Shown one piece after another: positions 28,315 to 37,109 of a stretch of 64,000 nucleotides of DNA. The stretch's first letter is position 1, and each line of letters begins with the position of its first letter. The notes beneath the pieces were generated by a model that was given only the letters and a program-made list of their open reading frames with translations, did no database searches and was not told the origin of the DNA. The stretch lies in NCBI RefSeq assembly GCF_004768545.1, contig NZ_CP038635.1, positions 3,187,501 to 3,251,500 of the forward strand, in the 5' to 3' direction. The DNA is from Cupriavidus oxalaticus (GTDB taxonomy: Bacteria > Pseudomonadota > Gammaproteobacteria > Burkholderiales > Burkholderiaceae). The position numbers were made by a program, and so were the translations under genes.

Positions 28315-28560
28315 TTACCGTCCGCGCGGCCGGACGGCTCCCCAGGCGCCGACCAGGATGGCGGCGCCGGCAATCACCGCCAGCCAGCTGCTGAGCTGCC
28401 CGTCGACGAACAGGTGCAGCGCGCGGCCACCGTAGAAAGCGGCCGCCGCGCCCGCCGCGCCCAGCATCAGCGCGGCCGGCAGGGTCACGACGCGTCCTGC
28501 CGGATGCAGCCGGCGCGCAGCCAGTCCCACCAGCAAACCCACGATCAAAGTGCCCAGCAT
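28315..28560 (-). CDS. Small hydrophobic protein, GlsB/YeaQ/YmgE-like
   Basis: An 81-residue membrane protein with three hydrophobic segments (about 2-15, 28-46 and 58-74). The start MLGTLIVGLLVGLAARRLHP resembles the GlsB/YeaQ/YmgE (transglycosylase-associated) family, whose function is unclear. The start is at 28560, with AGGAGAAT just upstream on the minus strand. It is divergent from hemA and convergent with the nucleosidase gene. Confidence 0.72.
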   Translation of the reverse strand: MLGTLIVGLLVGLAARRLHPAGRVVTLPAALMLGAAGAAAAFYGGRALHLFVDGQLSSWLAVIAGAAILVGAWGAVRPRGR

Positions 28561-28636
28561 CCAATTCTCCTGTGTAGCCTGAATCACAGCCGCTTCCGGC
28601 TGCGCCGTAACGATACTGCAAACCAGACGGCTGCGA

Positions 28637-28653
28637 CGCATACTGGGTATGCG
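28637..28653. promoter_or_regulatory. Inverted repeat and -10 element in the hemA promoter
   Basis: CGCATAC (28637-28643) and GTATGCG (28647-28653) are perfect seven-base arms around TGG. A consensus TATAAT lies at 28677-28682, 45 bases before the hemA start, and the dyad touches the zone where a -35 would be expected. A regulator bound here would act on hemA or the divergent membrane-protein gene. Which regulator is unknown. Confidence 0.5.
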
Positions 28654-28727
28654 CCTGCAATCTGTGGTACCGGCGGTATAATGGCAACCGGTCCGGCCAC
28701 GCTCCGGATCGTACCTGTCCCCAACAA

Positions 28728-30032
28728 ATGCAACTGCTCGCGATCGGCATCAACCACACGACGGCACCAGTCTCGCTGCGCGAGCGGGTGGCGTTTCCGC
28801 TCGAGCAGATCAAACCGGCACTGGGAGCGCTGCGCGAGCACCTGTCCGGCCGCAGCGGCACCGAAGCCGCCATCCTTTCCACCTGTAACCGCACCGAGAT
28901 CTACTGCGCCACCGACGTCCTGAAGCCGGGCCAGGAAGGTTTCGAGCACACCCTGCGGTGGCTGTCGCAGCACCACAACGTGCCGGCCGGCGACCTGGCC
29001 CCGCACCTGTACGCGCTGCCGCAGTCCGAAGCCGTGCGCCACGCCTTCCGCGTGGCCAGCGGGCTGGATTCGATGGTGCTGGGCGAGACCCAGATCCTGG
29101 GCCAGCTCAAGGACGCGGTGCGCACCGCCGGCGAGGCCGGCTCGCTGGGGACGTACCTGAACCAGCTGTTCCAGCGCACTTTCGCAGTGGCCAAGGAAGT
29201 GCGCGGCCAGACCGAGATCGGCGCGCATTCCGTATCGATGGCCGCCGCCGCGGTGCGGCTGGCGCAACGGATTTTTGAAAGCGTCTCGACCCAGCGCGTG
29301 CTGTTTATCGGCGCGGGCGAGATGATCGAGCTGTGCGCGACCCACTTCGCCGCGCAGCAGCCGCGCCAGATCGTGGTGGCCAACCGCACCGTCGAGCGCG
29401 GCGAGAAACTGGCCGAGCAATTGTCCGGCCAGGGCCTGACCACGCAGGCGATCCGCCTGACCGACCTGGGCGAGCGGCTGCATGAATTCGACATCGTGGT
29501 GTCCTGCACCGCCAGCTCGCTGCCGATCATCGGCCTGGGCGCGGTGGAGCGCGCGGTCAAGCGCCGAAAGCACCGCCCGATCATGATGGTCGACCTGGCC
29601 GTGCCGCGCGACGTGGAACCGGAGGTCGCGCGCCTGGACGACGTCTTCCTGTACACCGTCGACGACCTCGGCGCGATCGTGCGCGAAGGCAACGCGCTGC
29701 GCCAGGCCGCCGTCGCGCAGGCCGAAGCCATCATCGAAAGCCGCGTGCAGAACTTCATGCACTGGCTCGAAACGCGCAGCGTGGTGCCGGTCATCCGCGA
29801 GCTGCAGACCAGCGGCGAAGCCATCCGCCAGGCCGAGCTGGAGCGCGCGCGCCGCATGCTGGCACGCGGCGACGACCCCGAGGCGGTGCTCGAAGCCCTG
29901 TCCGGCGCACTGACCCGCAAGTTCCTGCACGGCCCGACCCACGCGCTGAACCACACCCAGGGCGAAGACCGCGAGGCGCTGCTGCGCCTGGTGCCGGGCC
30001 TGTTCCGCCACAGCAGCCACTCCGAGCGCTAG
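28728..30032 (+). CDS. hemA: Glutamyl-tRNA reductase
   Basis: A 434-residue enzyme that reduces glutamyl-tRNA to glutamate-1-semialdehyde, the first committed step of tetrapyrrole synthesis by the C5 route. The nucleophile is Cys53 in [11 protein letters not shown], and [14 protein letters not shown] is the usual N-terminus. The NADPH domain shows [15 protein letters not shown] and [11 protein letters not shown], and the dimerisation domain is C-terminal. The gene heads the hemA-prfA string seen in many proteobacteria. prfA starts 96 bases downstream. Confidence 0.97.
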   Translation: MQLLAIGINHTTAPVSLRERVAFPLEQIKPALGALREHLSGRSGTEAAILSTCNRTEIYCATDVLKPGQEGFEHTLRWLSQHHNVPAGDLAPHLYALPQSEAVRHAFRVASGLDSMVLGETQILGQLKDAVRTAGEAGSLGTYLNQLFQRTFAVAKEVRGQTEIGAHSVSMAAAAVRLAQRIFESVSTQRVLFIGAGEMIELCATHFAAQQPRQIVVANRTVERGEKLAEQLSGQGLTTQAIRLTDLGERLHEFDIVVSCTASSLPIIGLGAVERAVKRRKHRPIMMVDLAVPRDVEPEVARLDDVFLYTVDDLGAIVREGNALRQAAVAQAEAIIESRVQNFMHWLETRSVVPVIRELQTSGEAIRQAELERARRMLARGDDPEAVLEALSGALTRKFLHGPTHALNHTQGEDREALLRLVPGLFRHSSHSER

Positions 30033-30128
30033 CCGCGCTCCGGTCTTGCCGCACGCCGACCGCGCTGGCACGCCGCCGCATTCCGGCAGCCCCGGCCCAC
30101 TGGCCTCCCTCCATTCCCCCGCATCCCG

Positions 30129-31211
30129 ATGAAAGCCAGCATGCTTGCCAAGCTCGACCAACTGGCCGAGCGACTCGATGAAGTCAACGCCCTGCTCGCG
30201 CGCGAAGACGCGACCGCCAGCATCGACCAGTACCGCAAGCTCAGCCGCGAGCATGCCGAGCTGTCGCCGGTGGCCGAGCAGTACGGGCAATACCGCCAGG
30301 CGCAGGACGACCTGGGCACCGCGCAGGCGCTGCTGGACGATCCCGAGATGAAGGACTTCGCCGCCGACGAGATCGCCAGCGCGCGCGAGCGGCTGGAAGC
30401 GCTGGAGCAGAGCCTGCAGCGCCTGCTGCTGCCCAAGGATCCCAACGACGACCGCAACCTGCTGCTCGAAATCCGCGCCGGCACCGGTGGCGAAGAAAGC
30501 GCGCTGTTCGCCGCAGATCTGCTGCGGATGTACACGCGCTACGCCGAGCGCCAGCGCTGGCAGGTCGAGATCATGAGCGAGTCCGAGTCCGACCTGGGCG
30601 GCTTCCGGGAAGTCATCGTGCGGATCGCCGGGGATGCCGCGTTTTCGAAGCTGAAGTTTGAATCCGGCGGCCATCGCGTGCAGCGCGTGCCCGCCACCGA
30701 GGCACAAGGGCGCATCCATACCTCGGCCTGCACGGTGGCGGTGATGCCGGAAGCCGATGAGGTCGGCGAGGTCGAGATCAATCCGGCCGACCTGCGCATC
30801 GACACCTTCCGCGCCTCGGGCGCCGGTGGCCAGCACGTGAACAAGACCGATTCGGCCGTGCGCCTGACCCACCTGCCGACCGGCATCGTGGTCGAGTGCC
30901 AGGACGACCGGTCGCAGCACCGCAACAAGGACAAGGCGATGAAGGTGCTGGCCGCGCGCATCAAGGACATGCAGACCCGCGCCGCACAGGCGAAGGAAGC
31001 CAGCACGCGGCGCAACCTGATCGGCTCGGGCGACCGCAGCGACCGCATCCGCACCTACAACTTCCCGCAGGGCCGCGTGACCGACCACCGCATCAACCTG
31101 ACGCTCTACAAGATCGACATGATCATGGACGGCGACATGGACGAGCTGCTGTCGTCGCTGGCCGCGGAGCACCAGGCGGACCAGCTGGCCGCGCTCGGCG
31201 AGGACGCATAA
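30129..31211 (+). CDS. prfA: Peptide chain release factor 1
   Basis: A 360-residue class I release factor reading UAA and UAG. The tripeptide anticodon PAT is at residues 188-190 and the catalytic GGQ at 233-235 in [15 protein letters not shown]. The glutamine of GGQ is the substrate of PrmC, encoded two genes downstream. Length is that of RF1. A minimal start at the second Met (residue 5) is possible, but ATG at 30129 agrees with the family N-terminus MKASMLAKL. Confidence 0.98.
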   Translation: MKASMLAKLDQLAERLDEVNALLAREDATASIDQYRKLSREHAELSPVAEQYGQYRQAQDDLGTAQALLDDPEMKDFAADEIASARERLEALEQSLQRLLLPKDPNDDRNLLLEIRAGTGGEESALFAADLLRMYTRYAERQRWQVEIMSESESDLGGFREVIVRIAGDAAFSKLKFESGGHRVQRVPATEAQGRIHTSACTVAVMPEADEVGEVEINPADLRIDTFRASGAGGQHVNKTDSAVRLTHLPTGIVVECQDDRSQHRNKDKAMKVLAARIKDMQTRAAQAKEASTRRNLIGSGDRSDRIRTYNFPQGRVTDHRINLTLYKIDMIMDGDMDELLSSLAAEHQADQLAALGEDA

Positions 31212-31326
31212 GCGGCTTAAGCACCGCTCAGGCCCGCTTCGTGCGCGAACAGCGCGTAACGTCCCACAAGACTTTGTATTTCTTGTAAATGCTTGAAACA
31301 GCACTGGTAGGGGTAAACGCGCTGTC

Positions 31327-31332
31327 TATAAT
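31327..31332 (+). promoter_or_regulatory. Consensus -10 hexamer upstream of the Ala-rich lipoprotein
   Basis: TATAAT lies 75 bases before the start codon at 31402, in an AT-richer pocket (31270-31340) that stands out from the surrounding GC-rich DNA. The -35 at the proper distance is poor; TTGAAA at 31293 is too far (28 bases). The gene therefore has its own promoter rather than relying on prfA. Confidence 0.55.
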
Positions 31333-31401
31333 CGATTTCGACCGGCAAACGGAGAATGGTGCCGGGTGAGTCTCTCCCAAAACATTTCCTAGGACGAAAT
31401 C

Positions 31402-31728
31402 ATGAAAAAACTGCTCGCGCTGTTGATGATCACCGCAGCCATGGCCGCTTGCAGCAAGAAGGAAGAAGCCCCGGCAGCTTCCAGCGCCGACAGCGCCATG
31501 CAAAGCGCCGCTGAATCCGCCAAGGCCGCTGCCAGCGACGCCGCCGCAGCAGCTGGCAGCGCTGCCGACGCCGCCAGGGCTGCCGCCAGCGATGCCGCTT
31601 CGAGCGCGCAGGTTGCCGCCGAGAAGGCCAAGGAAGAAGCCGGCAGCGCCATGGCCAATGCCAAGCAGGCAGCCAAGAACGCCGTCAATGCCGGCGCCGA
31701 CAAGGCCAAGGACGCCGTCAATAAGTAA
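31402..31728 (+). CDS. Alanine-rich helical lipoprotein
   Basis: A 108-residue protein with lipoprotein signal MKKLLALLMITAAMAAC (lipidated Cys17) followed by SKKEEAP and then almost uninterrupted helix of Ala, Ser, Asp, Lys and Glu. Repeated steps such as SAAESAKAAASDAA and AAASDAASSAQVAAEKAKEEA have the 11-residue character of coiled-coil or LEA-like proteins. Ribosome site AGGACG. It has its own promoter and is followed by a strong terminator. Possible roles are envelope spacing or stress protection, but no function can be read from it. Confidence 0.75.
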   Translation: MKKLLALLMITAAMAACSKKEEAPAASSADSAMQSAAESAKAAASDAAAAAGSAADAARAAASDAASSAQVAAEKAKEEAGSAMANAKQAAKNAVNAGADKAKDAVNK

Positions 31729-31808
31729 TCGTGCCGGCGGGGGGCTTTCAGCCGCCCGCCTCCGATGGGCGGTACACTTGGCGAAACGCCGGAGATCCCG
31801 CCTCAAAG

Positions 31809-31840
31809 CCCCGCCAGGCCCTGCGCCGGTGGGGTTTTTT
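31809..31840 (+). terminator. Rho-independent terminator upstream of prmC
   Basis: CCCCGCC (31809-31815) pairs with GGTGGGG (31828-31834, one G-U pair), with a small internal GG/CC pairing in the loop, followed by TTTTTT (31835-31840). It ends the lipoprotein transcript 30 bases before the prmC start, so prmC needs a promoter inside or just after it. Confidence 0.88.
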
Positions 31841-31869
31841 GTGGCCGGCAACAGAACCGTCCCTACCCG

Positions 31870-32742
31870 ATGTCTTCCCCTAACACTGCCGCGCTGCCGG
31901 CCACGCCAACGCTGCGCGAAGCCCAGACCCTCGCTGCCATGGTGGGCCTGCCCACGCTGGAAGCGCGCATGCTGCTGACGCACGTGACCGGCCTCACCCG
32001 CACGCAGCTGATCACGCGCGATACCGACACGCTCACGCTGGCCCAGCGCGATGCCTTTGCCACGCTGCTGGCGCGGCGCCTCGCTGGCGAGCCGATGGCC
32101 TACCTGCTGGGCGAGCGCGAATTCTTCGGCCGCAAGTTCCGCGTCACGCCCGATGTGCTGATCCCGCGCCCCGACACCGAGATCGCCGCCGAAGCCTCGC
32201 TGGCCCGGCTGGCCGACGTGCCCCGCCCGCTGGTGCTGGACCTGGGCACCGGCTCGGGCATCCTGGCCGTGACGCTGGCGCGAGAACGCACCGATGCGCA
32301 GGTATGGGCGACCGATATCTCGCCCGGCGCGCTGATGGTGGCGCAGGACAACGCCAGCGCGCTTGGCGCCGACCGTATCAACTTCCTGGTATCGGACTGG
32401 TACGCCGCGCTGCCGCCCGGGCTGCGCTTCCACCTGGTCGTCAGCAACCCGCCTTATATCGCCGCGGGCGACCCGCACCTGGCCGAAGGCGACCTGCGCT
32501 TCGAGCCCATCGATGCGCTGACCGACCACCAGGACGGCCTGTCCGACCTGCGCACCATCGTCGACGGCGCGCCGCAACGGCTGCTGCCGGGCGGCTGGCT
32601 GCTGATGGAGCACGGCTACGACCAGGCCCAGGCGACGCGCGCGCTCCTGCAGGAGACCGGCTTTACAGACGTTTTCACCGCGCGCGACCTCGCCGGCCAG
32701 GAGCGCTGCACCGGCGGACGCTGGTCTGGGGCGCAAGCCTGA
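31870..32742 (+). CDS. prmC: Release-factor glutamine N5-methyltransferase
   Basis: A 290-residue SAM-dependent methyltransferase that modifies the GGQ glutamine of RF1 and RF2, the former encoded by prfA nearby. The AdoMet motif DLGTGSG is at residues 124-130 and the catalytic NPPY at 193-196. The N-terminal helical RF-binding domain and the GEREFFGRKFRV hairpin are typical of PrmC. ATG 31870 is chosen because it comes directly after the terminator and gives a family-like N-terminus. Confidence 0.95.
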   Translation: MSSPNTAALPATPTLREAQTLAAMVGLPTLEARMLLTHVTGLTRTQLITRDTDTLTLAQRDAFATLLARRLAGEPMAYLLGEREFFGRKFRVTPDVLIPRPDTEIAAEASLARLADVPRPLVLDLGTGSGILAVTLARERTDAQVWATDISPGALMVAQDNASALGADRINFLVSDWYAALPPGLRFHLVVSNPPYIAAGDPHLAEGDLRFEPIDALTDHQDGLSDLRTIVDGAPQRLLPGGWLLMEHGYDQAQATRALLQETGFTDVFTARDLAGQERCTGGRWSGAQA

Positions 32743-32859
32743 AGCCCGCCGGCGATTCCGGTAAAATCGGCGGCAGATTCCCGCCGCGTGGCTTGCCGCG
32801 CGGCATCCCTTTTCCCAGGCGGCGCCCGACGGCGGCGCCATCCAACTGAAAAGCAGACC

Positions 32860-33171
32860 ATGAGCGACGTGCAGCAAAAGATTGACCAGATCGTCAAGGG
32901 CAACCCGGTAGTCCTGTTCATGAAGGGCACCGCGCAGTTCCCGATGTGCGGCTTCTCGGGCCGCGCCATCCAGATCCTGAAGGCCTGCGGCGTCGACGCG
33001 CCGACCACGGTCAACGTGCTGGACGACGACAGCATCCGCCAGGGCATCAAGGAATACGCCAGCTGGCCGACCATCCCGCAGCTCTACGTGAACGGCGAGT
33101 TCATCGGCGGCTCGGACATCATGATGGAGATGTACCAGAACGGCGAGCTGCAAACCCTGCTGAAGGGCTGA
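32860..33171 (+). CDS. grxD: Monothiol glutaredoxin, Grx4 family
   Basis: A 103-residue monothiol glutaredoxin with the CGFS active site at residues 30-33 in FPMCGFSGRAIQIL, plus the TIPQLYV and GGSDI elements that bind glutathione. CGFS glutaredoxins carry glutathione-ligated 2Fe-2S clusters and hand them to target proteins. The start follows a GAAAAG site after prmC (117-base gap). It lies 7 bases upstream of ubiX, so the two are cotranscribed. Confidence 0.96.
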   Translation: MSDVQQKIDQIVKGNPVVLFMKGTAQFPMCGFSGRAIQILKACGVDAPTTVNVLDDDSIRQGIKEYASWPTIPQLYVNGEFIGGSDIMMEMYQNGELQTLLKG

Positions 33172-33178
33172 GCCCGCC

Positions 33179-33829
33179 ATGCCCGTGAGCGCTGCCCCGC
33201 CGGCCACGGCGGGGTCTGTACCACCGCGGCGGCTGATCGTCGCGATCACGGGCGCCACCGGCGCCATCTACGGCGTGCGCCTGCTGCAGGTGCTGCGCGC
33301 GGCGCCCGCGGTGGAAACCCACCTGCTGATTTCGCCGGCCGGCGTGATGAACCTGCAGCACGAGCTCGACATCGGCCGTGCCGAGGTGGAAGCGCTGGCC
33401 AGTGTCGTGCACAACGTGCGCGATATCGGCGCCACCATTGCCAGCGGCTCGTTCCGCGCCCACGCGATGGTGGTGGCGCCCTGCTCCATGCGCACGCTGG
33501 CCGCGATCGCGCATGGCCTGTCGGATAACCTGATCGCGCGCGCCGCCGACGTCACGCTGAAGGAGCGGCGCAAGCTGGTCTTGATGGTGCGGGAAACGCC
33601 GCTGAACCTTGCGCACCTGCGCAATATGACGGCGGTGACGGAAATGGGCGGGATCGTGTTCCCGCCGGTGCCGGGCTTCTACCAGAAGCCGCAAAGCATT
33701 GCCGAGCTGGTCGACCATACGGTCGGCCGGGTGCTGGACCTGGTCGACCTGCCCGAGATCGGCCAGACGCTCACGCCCAGCTGGGGCGGGCTCAACGCCC
33801 GGCCCGGTGACGCGGCGGGCGGCAACTGA
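33179..33829 (+). CDS. ubiX: Flavin prenyltransferase
   Basis: A 216-residue UbiX/Pad1-family enzyme that attaches a dimethylallyl group to FMN to make the prenylated-FMN cofactor of UbiD decarboxylases. The N-terminal motif ITGATGAIYGVRLLQVL, the VVAPCSMRTLAAIAHGLSDNLIARAADVTLKERRKLVLMVRETPL region and the C-terminal VGRVLDL helix are diagnostic. A short Ala/Pro-rich N-terminal extension precedes the first strand. No ubiD gene is in the window. Confidence 0.95.
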   Translation: MPVSAAPPATAGSVPPRRLIVAITGATGAIYGVRLLQVLRAAPAVETHLLISPAGVMNLQHELDIGRAEVEALASVVHNVRDIGATIASGSFRAHAMVVAPCSMRTLAAIAHGLSDNLIARAADVTLKERRKLVLMVRETPLNLAHLRNMTAVTEMGGIVFPPVPGFYQKPQSIAELVDHTVGRVLDLVDLPEIGQTLTPSWGGLNARPGDAAGGN

Positions 33830-33910
33830 ACGCTGTTGCCGGGCTCCCCGCCGTTGCTTCAATCCTGCCTACCTTGCCGCAACCTCCGGCAATCGCGGCG
33901 GTGCTGCTGT

Positions 33911-33946
33911 CATTCCAGCTGTCATTCCAGCTGTCATTCCAGCTGT
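33911..33946. repeat. Three perfect tandem copies of a 12-base unit
   Basis: CATTCCAGCTGT occurs three times without change at 33911, 33923 and 33935, flanked by partial copies (GCTGT before, CATTACC after). It sits directly beyond the stop codon of the minus-strand lipoprotein gene. Such an array is prone to copy-number change by slippage. Confidence 0.92.
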
Positions 33947-33948
33947 CA

Positions 33949-34149
33949 TTACCAACGACGATAGCCACGGCCGTAGTAGCCGTAGCCGCCGTAGTAATAC
34001 GGCCGCGGAGCGACCACGACCGGCGCGGGGGCAACATAGACCGGCGCGGGACCCACGGCGGGACCGGCGGGAGTGGGATAGACGGCGCAGCCGCCCAGCA
34101 GGGTGACCGATGCCGCCGCGGCAGCCAGTCCAATCGTCAGCAGTTTCAT
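33949..34149 (-). CDS. Small Pro/Gly/Tyr-rich lipoprotein
   Basis: A 66-residue lipoprotein. The signal MKLLTIGLAAAAASVTLLGGC ends in lipobox LGGC with lipidated Cys21. The mature part has a Pro/Val-rich stretch (PAVGPAPVYVAPAPVVVAP) and a Gly/Tyr/Arg tail (YYYGGYGYYGRGYRRW). It is similar in style to the YXWGXW-type and PXPV-repeat small envelope proteins common in Burkholderiales. It is unlinked to its neighbours. The ubiX-lipoprotein gap and the 138 bases upstream contain no other gene. Confidence 0.75.
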   Translation of the reverse strand: MKLLTIGLAAAAASVTLLGGCAVYPTPAGPAVGPAPVYVAPAPVVVAPRPYYYGGYGYYGRGYRRW

Positions 34150-34287
34150 GGTGTTTTCCTAGGGGGCCTCAGGGCCGGAAACGGGCATGTGCCTGCCCTG
34201 CTGACGTTATACGGGCAGTTTGCGTAATACGGCGTCAAAGGCATGTAAGGCTTGTTACCGTTCCCTACGGCGCTCGTGATGCCGCCT

Positions 34288-35805
34288 TCAGATCTCGAAC
34301 CTGATCCCCTGCGCCAGCGGCAATGAATCGCCGTAGTTGATGGTGTTGGTCGCCCGGCGCATATACCCCTTCCACGCATCCGATCCCGACTCGCGCCCGC
34401 CGCCGGTCGCCTTCTCGCCGCCGAAGGCGCCGCCGATCTCCGCCCCGCTGGTGCCGATATTGACGTTGGCGATGCCGCAGTCGCTGCCCGACGACGACAG
34501 GAAGCGCTCGGCCTCGCGCATCGACTCGGTGAAGATGCACGACGACAGCCCGTGCGCGGCGGCATTGTTCAGCGCGATCGCCTCGTCGAAGCTGGTGTAC
34601 GGCATCAGGTACAGGATCGGCGCGAAGGTCTCGGTCAGCATGGTGTCGTGCTGCACGTCGGTCATCACCAGCGCCGGCCGCACGTAGCAGGCATGCGGGA
34701 AGCGCGCGGCCAGCAGCCGTTCGCCGCCAGTGACGATATTGCCCTGCGCGCGGCACGCGGCAAGCGCGTTGGCCATGGCGTCGCCCGCGGCGTTGTCGAT
34801 CAGCGGGCCGATCAGCGTGCCGTCGTCGAGCGGATCGCCGACCGGCAGCCGGTCGAACACCGTGACCAGCCGGCTCGCCATGGTATCCATCAGGTCGGCA
34901 TGGACGAAGCAGCGGCGAAGCGTGGTGCAGCGCTGGCCCGCCGTGCCCGCCGCTGCAAAGGTGATGGCCCGCACCGCCAGCTCGATATCGGCCGAAGGTG
35001 CGACGATGGCGGCGTTGTTGCCGCCCAGCTCGAGAATGCTGCGCTTGAACTGCCCGGCGCAGGCGATGCCGACCTCGCGACCCATGCGGGTAGAGCCGGT
35101 CGCGCTGACCAGCCGCACCGCCGCGTGTTGCACCAGGTGGTTGCCAAGCATGCGCCCGCCCGGCAGCACCGCGGTGATGCCGGCATGCTGCGGCGCCGCC
35201 GCAGCCAGCACGCGCTCTAGCAGCCCGTGCGCGGCCAGCGCGCACAGCGCCACCTTCTCCGACGGCTTCCACAGCACGCCGTTGCCGCACACCAGCGCCA
35301 GCGCCGCGTTCCACGCCCACACCGCCACCGGGAAATTGAAGGCCGAGATCACGCCGCACAGGCCGTACGGATGCCAGGTCTCGCGCATGGCATGCTGCGG
35401 GCGCTCCGAGGCGATGGTCAGCCCGTGCAGCTGGCGCGACAGGCCCACGGCGAAGTCGCATATGTCGATCATCTCCTGCACCTCGCCCAGCCCTTCCTGC
35501 AGGATCTTGCCGGATTCCAGCGACACCAGCCGGCCGAGCGCGGGCTTGTGCTCGCGCAGCACCTCGCCGTAGCGCCGCACGATCTCGCCGCGTGCCGGTG
35601 CCGGCAGCAGCGCCCAGGTGCTCTGCGCCGCGTGCGCGCGCGCGATCAGCGCATCGGCCTGCGACGGCGTGCAGGCCGGCACATGGCCGATGGCCTCGCC
35701 GTCTACCGGCGAGCGCACCGTCACCGCGCCGGCAGGCGTGCCGTCCTGCCATGGGCGCGGCAGGCCCAGCGAATCCCAGCAGGCTGCAAACTCTTGCGCT
35801 TTCAT
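34288..35805 (-). CDS. amaB: Alpha-aminoadipic semialdehyde / piperideine-6-carboxylate dehydrogenase (ALDH7A1 type)
   Basis: A 505-residue NAD-dependent aldehyde dehydrogenase. Catalytic Cys293 is in GQRCTTLRR and general-base Glu259 in ILELGGNN, with SATGSTRMG for coenzyme binding. The C-terminus (FGGEKATGGGRESGSDAW, then YMRRATNTINY and PLAQGI) matches the antiquitin/ALDH7A1 subfamily, which oxidises alpha-aminoadipic semialdehyde (in equilibrium with piperideine-6-carboxylate) to 2-aminoadipate. It overlaps by four bases with the upstream lysine-dehydrogenase-like gene, supporting a role in lysine catabolism. Confidence 0.88.
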   Translation of the reverse strand: MKAQEFAACWDSLGLPRPWQDGTPAGAVTVRSPVDGEAIGHVPACTPSQADALIARAHAAQSTWALLPAPARGEIVRRYGEVLREHKPALGRLVSLESGKILQEGLGEVQEMIDICDFAVGLSRQLHGLTIASERPQHAMRETWHPYGLCGVISAFNFPVAVWAWNAALALVCGNGVLWKPSEKVALCALAAHGLLERVLAAAAPQHAGITAVLPGGRMLGNHLVQHAAVRLVSATGSTRMGREVGIACAGQFKRSILELGGNNAAIVAPSADIELAVRAITFAAAGTAGQRCTTLRRCFVHADLMDTMASRLVTVFDRLPVGDPLDDGTLIGPLIDNAAGDAMANALAACRAQGNIVTGGERLLAARFPHACYVRPALVMTDVQHDTMLTETFAPILYLMPYTSFDEAIALNNAAAHGLSSCIFTESMREAERFLSSSGSDCGIANVNIGTSGAEIGGAFGGEKATGGGRESGSDAWKGYMRRATNTINYGDSLPLAQGIRFEI

Positions 35806-36983
35806 ACGTGGGTCTCCTGCAGCGGATGCTGCGTGTAGTGGCGGCCGAAGCGGTTCTTGAGGAAGGCGTCGAGCGGCATCGTCTCCTGGCGCACGAAGCC
35901 GGACTGCGGCAACGCGCCGGTGGCCACCATGTCCAGCGCGGTGCAGATGCCCGCCGCGGTGGTCAGCTGGATCGCGTTGAGGTGCCCGTCCTTGTTGTCG
36001 ACCCCGCCGATGCGCGCCGAGAACGAAGCCTGCGTCAGCGGCCCGCGCCCGCGTTCGCCGCCGGCCGGGTAGCCGGTGGCGGTGGCGAACACGATCACCA
36101 CGTCCTGCTCGGTCACCGGGATGGCGCGATCGAAGATCTCGCGCAGCCAGTCGCGGCGCTCGCGCAGGCGCAGGTCGTTGAGCAGCAGCTTCATCAGCGC
36201 GCAGTGGCCGGGGTAGCGGATGGACTTGTAGTCGACGTGGCGCGCGCGGCCGGCCAGCGTCTCGGGCAGCGTGCCAAGGCCCCCAGATGTATTAAAGGCT
36301 TCGTACTCGATACCGTCCAGCGCAAAGCTTTCCAGCCCTTCCAGCGCCGGCAGTTCGACGCGGCGGCCGTCGACGATGGCTTCGCACGGGTTGCAGTATT
36401 CGTTGATCAGTCCCTCGGTGCTCCAGGTCAGGTTGTACTTGAGCGCGTTGCTGGGGTAGCGCGGCAGCGCGCCGACCCGCATCTGCAGGTCCAGCAGCTC
36501 GCCGCCGCCACGCAGGAAGCGCCGCGCCAGGTCATTCCCGACCACGCCGATAAAGCCCGGCGCCAGCCCGCACTGCGGCATCAGCACAGAGCGCGCGTTC
36601 TGCGCCAGCTGGCGGATCGCATGGGTGGCGGCCACGTCCTCGGTCAGGTCGAAGTAATGCACGCCCAGGCGCGCCGCGACCGAGGCCACGGCGATGGCGG
36701 CGTGGAAAGGCAGCGCATTGAGCACCGCGTCGGCGCCGGCCAGCAGCGCGGCGCAGGTGCCCGGCTCGGTAGGATCGCCGGCGCGCGCCAGCACGCCCCG
36801 CGGCAGGCCGTCGAGGCGGCGCGCGTCATGGTCGACCACGCTGACGCGGTAGTCGCCGGTGTCGTGCAGCATGGCGGCAATGGTGCGCCCGATCTTGCCC
36901 GCGCCCAGCACCGTCACATGCAGCGGGCGTTTCGCCTTGGGCAGGTCTGGTGGGGCCTGCCGGCCCAGGTTCGAGGGTTGCAT
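35802..36983 (-). CDS. Saccharopine dehydrogenase-like protein, probable lysine 6-dehydrogenase
   Basis: A 393-residue NAD(P)-binding oxidoreductase of the saccharopine-dehydrogenase superfamily. The Rossmann motif VLGAGKIG is at about residues 25-32, followed by VVDHDARRLDGLP and a HYFDLTEDVAATHAI stretch. Homologues about this long include L-lysine 6-dehydrogenase, which makes the semialdehyde or piperideine that the ALDH7A1-type enzyme downstream (ATG overlapping by four bases) would oxidise. GGACGGAGGCACC is a strong ribosome site for the start at 36983. The lysine assignment is inference from the pair; direct saccharopine cleavage is less likely because no partner is present. Confidence 0.78.
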   Translation of the reverse strand: MQPSNLGRQAPPDLPKAKRPLHVTVLGAGKIGRTIAAMLHDTGDYRVSVVDHDARRLDGLPRGVLARAGDPTEPGTCAALLAGADAVLNALPFHAAIAVASVAARLGVHYFDLTEDVAATHAIRQLAQNARSVLMPQCGLAPGFIGVVGNDLARRFLRGGGELLDLQMRVGALPRYPSNALKYNLTWSTEGLINEYCNPCEAIVDGRRVELPALEGLESFALDGIEYEAFNTSGGLGTLPETLAGRARHVDYKSIRYPGHCALMKLLLNDLRLRERRDWLREIFDRAIPVTEQDVVIVFATATGYPAGGERGRGPLTQASFSARIGGVDNKDGHLNAIQLTTAAGICTALDMVATGALPQSGFVRQETMPLDAFLKNRFGRHYTQHPLQETHV

Positions 36984-37109
36984 GGTGCCTCCGTCCACAA
37001 GAAAGATTGTCCCGTGACTGGAGTATGGATAGCGGCTGCGACGGAATGAAGGCACAAGAACGACGAAAACCCGCCATAATCGAACGAACCGACGAACCTG
37101 TCCGACGTT

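Noticed and set aside
28584..31304. A 906-codon open frame on the minus strand opposite hemA and prfA
   Set aside because: It mirrors two certain genes on the other strand; high GC removes stop codons there. Its His/Gln/Arg/Ala composition is that of an antisense frame.
33911..33946. CRISPR-like array
   Set aside because: Units are only 12 bases and contiguous, with no spacers and no cas genes.
34023..34149. Plus-strand frame over the small lipoprotein with SFQLSFQLSFQLS repeat
   Set aside because: The repeat arises from the 12-base DNA array; there is no start signal, and the minus strand has a lipoprotein signal and lipobox.
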